From Adiantum capillus-veneris (Eukaryota > Streptophyta > Polypodiopsida > Polypodiales > Pteridaceae), in assembly GCA_014529385.2 (NCBI GenBank), contig CM043947.1, positions 99,546,036 through 99,606,035 of the forward strand: a DNA stretch of 60,000 nt, written 5' to 3'. Shown piece after piece: positions 53,036 through 60,000 of the stretch. Numbering within the stretch: the first letter of the stretch is position 1; each line of letters opens with the position of its first letter. Below the pieces are notes generated by a model, which saw only the letters and a program-made list of their open reading frames with translations, had not been told where the DNA came from and searched no databases. The position numbers and the translations under genes were made by a program.

Positions 53036-54009
53036 GATAAGTTTGTTCCATCTATGAACTATGTCATGTTGACTGATTGCAATGAGCCTTCATGTTACAA
53101 GGAAGTAGTGCAAATGAAGGACTCCGGGAATTGGCAATTGGCCATGCAGTCAGAGATGACAGCTCTGCATAAAAACCAGACATGGAAGCTAGTTAAATTA
53201 CCACATGGCAAAAAGGCTCTACCTTGTAAATGGGTTTACAGGTATAAAATCACTGCTCATGATATTCAGCCAAAGTACAAAGCAAGGCTTGTTGCCAAGG
53301 GCTTTAAGCAAGAACAAGGCATTGACTTTGATGAAGTCTTCTCTCCGGTGGTCAAGATGACTACATTGAGATGCTTTCTTTCATTGGTTGCCATATTAGA
53401 TTTGGTGTTGCACCAAATGGATGTCAAGACAACGTTCTTGCATGGTGATTTAGATGTGGAAATTTACATGCAGCAGCCAGAAGGTTTTGTTGAGAAAGGC
53501 AAGGAAGATTTGGTATGCCAGTTGTTAAAGAGTCTTTATGGCTTAAAACAATCACCGAGGGCATGGTACCATAAGTTTCACAAGTTTATGCTTTCTCAAG
53601 GCTACAAACGTAGTGAGTTCGATCACTGTCTATATACAAAGAAGGCTAAGGATGGCAGTTGGCTGATCCTTATTTTGTATGTGGATGACATGTTGATTGC
53701 TGGCAAGCACTTGGCAGAAATTTCAGCTTTGAAGTCAAAGATGAAAAAATCGTTTGACATGAAAGACATGGGTGAGGCAAGTCATATACTTGGTATGCGC
53801 ATTGAGAGAGACAGATCAAAGAAGTTGATTTGGTTATCTCAAACAGAGTATATTGACAAGGTTTTGCAACGTTTCAATATGGAGAAGGGAAAGGCATTGA
53901 GTGTTCCATTGCCACCATATGTGAAACTTAGCAAACAAGATTGTCCTGTGTCTGAGGAAGAACAGGCTGAAATGGATAGATTCCATATGCGTCTGCAGTG
54001 GGTAGTTTG
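53036..54009 (+). pseudogene. pol: Reverse transcriptase of E
   Basis: It resumes E pol right after the F duplication: DKFVPSMNYVMLTD, NWQLAMQSEMTALHKNQTWK, CKWVYRYKI, ARLVAKGFKQEQGIDFDEVF, FLHGDLDVEIYMQQPEGF, YGLKQSPRAWYHK, catalytic YVDDMLIAG and MKDMGEASHILGMRIERD. The frame is lost near 53990, moving RNase H to the next frame. Apparent codons before 53031 are F LTR sequence. Confidence 0.92.
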
Positions 54010-54636
54010 ATGTATGCAATGATTGCTACTCGCCCAGACATTGCATTTGCAGTGGGAGTAGTAAGTCGATACATGTCAAACCCAGGCAAGAAACATTGGG
54101 AGGCAGTGAAAGGAATATTGAGATACCTGAAATCTACAAAGAGTATGCGTATATGCTATGGGAGTCAGGAGCTAAGTGTAAAGGGTTTTACAGACTCGGA
54201 TTATGCAAGTGACTTAGACAACCAAAGGTCTACGTCAGGGTATGTCTTTACATTGGCTGGTGGAGCAGTATCATGGCGTTCTAGATTACAAGATTGTGTT
54301 ACTCAGTCTACTACAGAGGCTGAATATGTTGCAGCATCAGCGGCATGCAAAGAATCAATTTGGCTTAATCGACTAGTAACAGATTTGGGAATCAAAGAAG
54401 AGATGCCTGTGTTATATTGTGATAGTCAAAGTGCTATACAATTGGCTCGCAATCCAATTTATCACTCAAAGACAAAGCATGTGGATGTGAAGTATCATTT
54501 CATCAGGGAAATGCTCGAGGATAAGCAACTTCAGCTTATCAAATTTCACACCACAGAAAATCCTGCTGATCTACTTACAAAAGGACTTCCCTCTGAGAGC
54601 TTTGTGCATTTTCGCAAGCAGTTAGGTGTAGGGTAG
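53998..54636 (+). pseudogene. RNase H of E
   Basis: 212 codons: GSLMYAMIATRPDIAFAVGV, HWEAVKGILRYLKSTKSM, FTDSDYASDLDNQRSTSGYV, TEAEYVAASAACKESIWL, YCDSQSAIQLARNPIYHSKT and KHVDVKYHFIREML. The RNase H acid residues are present. It ends with ENPADLLTKGLPSESFVHFR and a stop at 54634-54636. This domain is intact; only the one-base shift at its front separates it from RT. Confidence 0.92.
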
Positions 54637-54727
54637 TACATCACTTCTCTACATCTCTTGTATATTAGCTTGTATAGTAGCTTGTATAGTAGCTTCTCTC
54701 ACACTTAAAGTACCACATTGGACTTTA

Positions 54728-54929
54728 AGTGGGAGGTTGTTGGGGTATAAAGCCCAATGTGGTCGCCCAAGTAAGTGGGCGGGCCGCTAGGTATGTACAC
54801 ATATTCTTTTGTAAAAACCTAATAAAAACTCACTATGCTCTACACATTACTGTAAAGCGAGTTCACCATATCGTCGTGCTCCTCTTCTCGCACTCTCTCT
54901 CGCGTCGCACTTCCGCTCGTACTCCTTCA
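54728..54929 (+). repeat. Polypurine tract and 3' LTR of E
   Basis: GTGGGAGGT ends at 54737, and the 192-bp LTR runs 54738-54929. It matches 44293-44484 at 185 of 192 positions by hand count. CATAG follows at 54930-54934. Confidence 0.92.
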
Positions 54930-54934
54930 CATAG

Positions 54935-54981
54935 TCACTTTTAAAGTCAAAATCCTACTCCGCCGAGGTGTAGCCTTTACA
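54935..54981 (-). repeat. 5' LTR of C, part 2 (outer 47 bp)
   Basis: TCACTTTTAAAGTCAAAATC to GTGTAGCCTTTACA matches 26860-26905. ATTGG (54982-54986) follows, the right target duplication of C. Confidence 0.92.
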
Positions 54982-54986
54982 ATTGG

Positions 54987-55106
54987 TTCTTGCAGTATGG
55001 TATGCTTGTTTTATCTAATTATAATGATTTGAAACAAAGATTTTTGTTAAGGTCAAGATATTTTAAAGAAATTGAGGAAGTTAAAGCAAAAAGACTTCCT
55101 AGTTGA
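54987..55106 (+). pseudogene. gag: Gag continuation of D after the C insertion
   Basis: It reads FLQYGMLVLSNYNDLKQRFL in the frame left at 26496, then FKEIEEVKAKRLPS and a stop. This is the next part of the Gag domain (W..Y...L.N...L...F). An internal deletion follows: the rest of Gag, its zinc knuckle and the active-site half of protease are missing before 55140. Confidence 0.8.
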
Positions 55107-55151
55107 AGATATGCCTAAAAGTTTAGGAATTTAAACAACAAGTTGGAAGTG

Positions 55152-55678
55152 GCACAACAGCCATGTATGCATGGTTAAGAGCAGCAAGAGTAAAGCAGTT
55201 ATGGGGAGCAGACTCCATTGTGATCAAAAGGGATAAGAAGAAAGTTAGACTGTAAATGGATGCCAAAAAGGTAATCCCACCAGGTTTTAGGGCATTGCAT
55301 GGAGAGGGACTGAACATGGTAGAAGAAATTGGAGAGGATGTTGAGGAAGAATTTCTTAGAACCAATTCATCAGTGGTACCTATCTTTGAAGTGGATGTGC
55401 AAAAGATAGCCACTAAGTATGTTTTACAGCATCAGGATGATGGGCTAAAGTTCTTGACTCAGGAAGCACTTATTGCTCAGGGTAAGCAGTCACCTATCAA
55501 AATGGGTAATGAGTTATTGAAGAGTTTGCAAACTGAAAGAAAAGAAGAATTGGAAGCAATTGAAGAAAGAAAGCAAGCAGAAAGAGTATTTGAACATCAA
55601 ATGGAACGGACTGCAAGAGTCACTCAGGATGAATTGCAGGAACTGAACCTGAACACTAAGGAGGAACCACAACAGTAA
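55152..55678 (+). pseudogene. Protease tail and protease-RT linker of D
   Basis: AWLRAARVKQLWGADSIVIK (about 55158-55217) is the C-terminal strand of a retropepsin, ended by TAA at 55253-55255. The 140-codon ORF from ATG 55256 follows in the same frame: GFRALHGEGLNMVEEIGEDV, SSVVPIFEVDVQKIATKYV and a Glu/Lys/Arg-rich helical part. It corresponds to the C linker at 32113-32394. It may act as a spacer in the polyprotein. Confidence 0.7.
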
Positions 55679-55681
55679 AGG

Positions 55682-57048
55682 TTTCAGCAGAACTAGATGA
55701 GGAGTTTAAGCAGAAACTGAAGCAGTTGTTGTTGGAATTCAAAGATGTTTTTGCATGGAAATATATTGATATGAAGGGAGTAGATGCTAGCTTTTGCCAA
55801 CATAAAATTAACTTGAAATTGGATGCAATTCCAGTTGTACAACAACGATACAGGATGAATCCTAACTATGCCAAACATGTTAAAGAGAAAATCGACAAAC
55901 TGTTGGCTGTGGGTTTCATTTACCCATTGGATGAGGTTACTTGGTTGTCGCTAATTGTTATTGTTCCAAAGAAGAATGGCAAGATCAGGGTCTGTGTAGA
56001 TTACAAGAAACTGAATGCTGCTATAGTAATTGATCCATTTCCTTTACCTTTTTGTGATACATTACTGGATGCAGTAGCGGGACATGAGCTTTATAGTTTC
56101 TTGGATGGTTTTAGTGGATACAACCAAATTTTAATGGAACTTGAAGACAAAGAGAAAACAGCCTTTGTGACTGAATGGGGAGTTTATGCCAGTAATGTGA
56201 TGACATTTGTCTTGAAAAATGCTCCACCAACATTTCAAAAAGTAGCTCAGCGTGTATTTGAAGGATACCTTACAACATATATATATGAGGGTTTTCTTGG
56301 ATGATTTTAGTGTTTTTGGAAAGAAACAGGACCATTTAGAGCACTTGAAGTTATGTTTTCAGAAATGCAGGGAATTTCGGCTGTCATTGAATCCAACCAA
56401 GTGTGCTTTTGCAGTTCAAAGAGGAGTTCTCCTGGGACATGTCATTTCTAAAGAAGGAGTGCCTATAGATCCAAGTAAGGTAACAACAATCAATAAAGCA
56501 CCGAAACCAAAAATCATTAAGCAATTGGGAAGATTTCTGGGTCAAGTGAAATGGCATAACCGATTTTTGAGATATTTGGCACATGTTTGTACACCATTAA
56601 CCAAACATACAAAGAAAGATGCAATATTTGAATGGGGAGAAGAGCAAGGCAGAGCATTTAGGATATTGAAAAAGATGCTGACTATAGCACCTATTTTGGT
56701 TGTTCCTGATTGGAATTTACCATTCCATATCTTTGTAGATGCATCTCATGTGGCAGTGGGTGCAGCATTGATGCAGGAAACAAGTAGAGGTTGGTTACAC
56801 CAATTTACTATGCCAACAGGGTATTGACACCTGCAGAGAAGAATTATTCAGTGACTGAGAGAGAATGCTTGGGAACGATCTATGCATTGCAAAAATTTAG
56901 ACATTACCTTTTGGCCAATAGGGTAATTTTCCATGTAGATCATCAGGCTCTCATTTATTTGGTGAATAAACTAAATTTGTCAGGAAGGTTGGCCAGATGG
57001 ATACTGCTAACTGCAAGAATTTCATTATGTGGTCATACATACTCCTAG
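55682..57048 (+). pseudogene. pol: Reverse transcriptase and RNase H of D
   Basis: RT runs from ELDEEFKQKLKQLLLEFKDV and FAWKYIDMKGVD through YRMNPNYAKHVKEKIDKLL, VIVPKKNGKIRVCVDYKKLN and SFLDGFSGYNQI to NAPPTFQKVA. A frameshift near 56290 leads to catalytic VFLDDFSVFGK, GVLLGHVISKEGVPIDPSKV and LGRFLGQVKWHNRFLRYL. RNase H starts LPFHIFVDASHVAVGAALMQ. A second frameshift near 56795 gives SVTERECLGTIYALQKFRHY and HVDHQALIYLVNKL. Similar domain by domain to C. Confidence 0.9.
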
Positions 57049-57289
57049 ACGAATTCATGTCTTGGCTGATTATCTTAGTAGGTTGGAAACTGGTGAAGCT
57101 GATTCCTCAGGAGTACCTGATCAATTACCTGATGCAGATCTGCTTTTAGTTCAGATGACTAACCAGTCAGGGGATTGGTATGAAGATATGTTTTGGTTTT
57201 TGACTGAAGGAGTGTTACTTGAATCTATGACCAAAGATCACACGAAGAGGATGGCATTGAGAAGTAAACCATTTACAGTTATTGCATGA
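57029..57289 (+). pseudogene. RNase H-integrase linker of D
   Basis: VIHTPRRIHVLADYLSRLET, then GVPDQLPDADLLLVQM and MALRSKPFTVIA. The frame stops at 57287-57289, seven codons before the zinc-finger region. It corresponds to C 30205-30612. Confidence 0.75.
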
Positions 57290-57316
57290 CTTTTATACAA
57301 GAGGGGCATTGATCGG

Positions 57317-58440
57317 GTGATAAGGAGATGTGTGCCACAGTTTGAGCAAAAAGCAGTTTTGGCAGAAGCACATGCAGGGAATGCAGGAGGCCACTTCTCA
57401 GGAGAGATTACTGCAAGGAAAGTTTTTCAAGCCGGACACTGGTGGGCAATAGTAATTAGGGATGCTCAAGAGTCCAGTAAAAATTGTTCATTGTGTCAAA
57501 GAGATGGCAGACCATTGGATGTGGATAGAATGCCATTGCAACCTATTTTTCCTTTGGAACCATTCCAAAAATGGGGATTGGATTTTGTTGGTCCAATCAC
57601 ACCACCTGCTAGATTTACACAAAACGGGTGTATTTTGGTTGCAAGTGACTGTAGTACAAAGTGGGTAGAGGCAGTGGCTTTAAGAGACAATAAAGCAAAA
57701 AGTGTAGCCGAGTTTTTTTACAGAAACATTATGACTAGGTTGGTTGTCCCATTGAGCTAGTTTTTGATCAGGGAGGACATTTCATTAACAAAGTAATCAG
57801 TAAATTGACTGAGCTGCATATAATTTTGCATAAGAAGTCAACAGTGTACTATCCACAGGCCAATGGATAAGCAGAAAGTACCAACAAGATTTTGGTCAGG
57901 ATTATCAGGAAGTTGGTTAATCAGCATAGGACAGATTGGGATGAAAAATTGGATTCTACACTATGGGCTTTTAGGAGAACATACAAAGTTACTACTGGAA
58001 TGACACCATTTAAGTTAGTGTATGGGTTGGAAGCAGTGGCACCCATGGAATTTATAGTGCCAAGTCTCACGGTTGCACTTCAGTCTCCTGAAGACTCAGT
58101 CAGTTACATTAAAGAGGCTTTACTGAGGTTGGAAGAGGATAGAATCCATAGCCCAGTACACTACTGACATTATCCAACAAAGGAGACAAGCTTGGATTAA
58201 CAGAAATATTAAATTCAATTTTTTCTCTCCAGGTGATTGGGTACTGGTTTATAACAATAAATTGGGCCTGAGATCAGGTAAACTCAAACTCAGGTATGTG
58301 GGGCCATTCCAGATTGTAAAATCAATGGGGCCCAATACTTTTTTACTGTGTGATTAGGAGGGTACAATTATTAAAAAACCTACCAACGGGTTTCGACTTA
58401 AACCATTTTTTGGGCAAAGGGTCGGGAATCAAGGGGGAAG
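57317..58440 (+). pseudogene. int: Integrase of D
   Basis: Zinc finger: EAHAGNAGGHFSGEITARKV (HH) and CSLCQRDGRP (CC), complete here. Core: KWGLDFVGPI (first D) and WVEAVALRDNKAKSVAEF. A frameshift lies near 57745. VFDQGGHFINK holds the second D. NG*AESTNK holds the catalytic E after a TAA where Gln is usual. A long ORF, 57892-58167, follows (GMTPFKLVYGLEAVAPMEF). The C-terminal part (58190-58440) has FSPGDWVLVYNNKLG, KLKLRYVGPFQIV and KPTNGFRLKPFFG. Confidence 0.85.
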
Positions 58441-58459
58441 TCTTATAAATGATGATTTT

Positions 58460-59974
58460 TTGACGATGACTAGTTATGCATGTGAAAAGGTAGCACGCAA
58501 TCACAACCTGAGGTACAACCCATTCTTGCATTTTATGATGGGGTTGAGGATGTCGACAGTTCGCAACTCCTCTGCGAGTGTTGGCCCGGATGCAAGAGCT
58601 GGTAATGAAATTCTTGCTACGTTAAGAAGCTCTACAAGAAAGACTTGCTTCCAAGGCCCGATGGTGCAAGACCCAAGCTCTGATGATGAACCAGAGATGG
58701 TAACCCCTACCCGCATGGTACAACCCAAAGAGGAAGCTATCTCTGACTACACATTTCTTGATTTCAGGTATGACCTGGATAACAATGAAGTAAACAATGC
58801 ATGGCTTAGAAAGATTGGTCTCCTTGATTTTCAAGACTCCCATGGATGAGTTGGAGAGACGGTCACATGGCCTCAGTTTACTTGAAGCAACTACAATCAA
58901 ATGATGGACAGATTTTCAGGGAAGACTATTTGACTGAAGAGTTAGTAGCTAGGGTGTTTGACCTCTTTATTGCAGAAGATAATGAGTTCAACAAGGCTAC
59001 TGAGAAAGATATGACTAGAGATTTTGGTCCATCTCAGGGGAAAAGGCATTATTACCAACTACTATCAAGAATGAAGAATGCAGTTAGGTTGTAGCAGGTC
59101 AGGTGGTTTATTGAACGGGTCTTTTTGTTTTGATAAAGTCTGAGTACATCAGCAGGGAGAATTATGGCATCTTGTTAGCTGCAGAAAGTGGTAGACACAT
59201 GGGGTGGGCTAATATTTTGTTTGACACGATGAAATTTGAAATTTACACAAAGCAAAGAAGGAAGGATAGGACACTAAGGTTGGGCCTTATCTTGCTATTG
59301 TGTTTCAATATGTCAACAACAAAAGCATTTTGCAGGGGATACAGGGCCACATTTCACCACAAGTAATTGAAGATGTGGCTCTTCAATAAGAAGAGAGAAA
59401 AGACAGAAATTGTTCTTGGACCACAGATCAAGACATTCAGGATCTTTTGTCTGCACATTACTCTAAACAAGACTCTTTGAATGTAGTAAAAGATAAGATG
59501 GATAAAGATATGGAGATTTATTTTCAGATACTCCAGTAGATGTGCCTGAAAAGCCTGTGATACCTGCAACTACCAAAACAGGTTTTAAGCTCAGGAGACT
59601 TCATAAGTTGTCAGAGCAGCAGCCTGTAGCTACATTTGAATTCTATTTTGGAGAGACCTGCAATTTCTAAAGCTCAGTTTTCTAATGTCTCTTTTACTGA
59701 AGTGCAAACTGCACTAAATTTGGTTAAAGAGTATGTGGAGCAGCAGTCTCTAGATCTTACATTTTTTAGCAGAGAAAATGATAGCCTTCAAACTGAACTT
59801 AAGCAAGTCGAGCAAGAGGCTTTAAAGGAGAAGAAAGCACAAAATGAGATAGAGTTTTTGGCTAAAAAGGTTCAGGATTTAACTAAAGTTCAGGAACTGA
59901 GGACACAAGAATTGGATTCCTACAAGCAGGTAGTGCCAATCAGAGAGCAAACTTCAGCAAGAATTTCTAAATAG
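58460..59974 (+). pseudogene. Third ORF of D: conserved unknown domain plus coiled coil
   Basis: 58460-58849 (129 codons) has ACEKVARNHNLRYNPFLHFM and NNEVNNAWLRKIGLLDF. The frame changes to 58846-59094: EDYLTEELVARVFDLFI, FGPSQGKRHYYQL. It then runs, with stops, through SEYISRENYGILLAAESGRH and WANILFDTMKFEI. These match C third-ORF motifs (KLVAEVFKVA, FGQPEGNSAYY, AYMSKEAFAP, WASFIFDRL) in order. 59636-59974 is a heptad-rich coiled coil (FLAKKVQDLTKVQELRTQEL). No membrane segment is seen. The element continues beyond the window. Confidence 0.6.
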
Positions 59975-60000
59975 AAGGAGGAGTGGTTCCAAGTATTGCA

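Larger units (their letters stand above)
44293..54929 (+). mobile_element. Ty1/copia element E with an internal inversion
   Basis: 192-bp LTRs at both ends and CATAG duplications (44288-44292, 54930-54934). The plus-strand pol is interrupted by element F at 47947-53030. The gag and N-terminal half of protease lie in reverse orientation between primer site and pol (about 44570-46590). The LTRs differ at seven of 192 positions (about 3.6%). It is defective. Confidence 0.92.
26497..54981 (-). mobile_element. Ty3/gypsy element C, carries B and E inside
   Basis: Minus-strand element whose LTRs are at 26497-26905 (3') and 43919-44292 plus 54935-54981 (5', split by E). ATTGG flanks both outer ends (26492-26496, 54982-54986). 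Without B, E and duplicated bases it is about 9 kb. The order is LTR, gag, protease, RT, RNase H, integrase, third ORF, LTR. Hand comparison of the LTRs gives about 26 substitutions in 409 bp plus a 12-bp indel (about 6%). Coding lesions are numerous. Confidence 0.92.
25258..60000 (+). mobile_element. Ty3/gypsy element D, host of the nest, runs off the window
   Basis: Plus-strand gypsy element: 5' LTR, leader exon, gag, then (past the C insertion at 26497-54986) gag end, protease tail, RT, RNase H, integrase and third ORF. Its 3' LTR is beyond position 60000. The Gag frame reads directly from KSMDW at 26496 into FLQYGMLVL at 54987. Internal deletion removed the zinc knuckle and the protease active site, and pol has several frameshifts. 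C belongs to the same lineage. Confidence 0.85.

Overview
The window is repetitive plant nuclear DNA built almost entirely from LTR retrotransposons. I see no ordinary host gene, tRNA or rRNA. The case for a plant is the mix of Ty3/gypsy and Ty1/copia polyproteins of plant type, copia primer-binding sites matching initiator tRNA-Met (TGGTATCAGAGC), and a gypsy primer-binding site matching plant tRNA-Asp (TGGCGCCGCTGCCGGGGA, one mismatch). The layering of insertions fits a large, repeat-rich genome such as a fern, lycophyte or gymnosperm, but the sequence does not settle the species.

Layout. 1-1920: possible DNA-transposon remnant with GCGGTAATA-like repeats, a perfect 28-bp hairpin and broken minus-strand coding. 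2093-5387: minus-strand gypsy remnant 'H' (leader exon, gag, protease tail, unknown ORF). 5613-18104: gypsy element 'A', plus strand, TSD AGATC, full gag-pol but many lesions. 18105-21920: flank of A with a minus-strand TATA motif and dense microsatellites. 21921-25257: minus-strand gypsy 'G' with two RNase H-like regions. 25258 to the window end: plus-strand gypsy 'D', interrupted by a nest. Gypsy 'C' (minus, 26497-54981, TSD ATTGG) sits in the gag of D. Gypsy 'B' (plus, 32685-41480, TSD TTCAC) sits in the protease of C. Copia 'E' (plus, 44293-54929, TSD CATAG) sits in the 5' LTR of C. Copia 'F' (minus, 47947-53030, TSD CTCCT) sits in the pol of E. The fragments of D, C and E read on across each insertion once the intruder and one TSD copy are set aside.

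Hand-counted LTR divergence follows the nesting order: C about 6%, E about 3.6%, F about 2.6%, B about 0.9%. B is the youngest. It is a Gag-protease-only element with one uninterrupted 1530-codon ORF and intact LTRs, primer site and polypurine tract, but no reverse transcriptase or integrase. A is its pol-bearing relative, which suggests B is a mobilised non-autonomous derivative.

The most novel points are these. A has a second retropepsin-like domain (DTGA) after the integrase, in the same ORF. C and D share a third ORF beyond integrase with a conserved domain and coiled coils. H and D share a short leader exon ending in phase 0 at a splice donor. The Gag of A and B carries four CCHC knuckles. 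E carries an internal inversion of gag and half of protease. C, D, E, F, G, H and A are all broken; only B has a long intact ORF.
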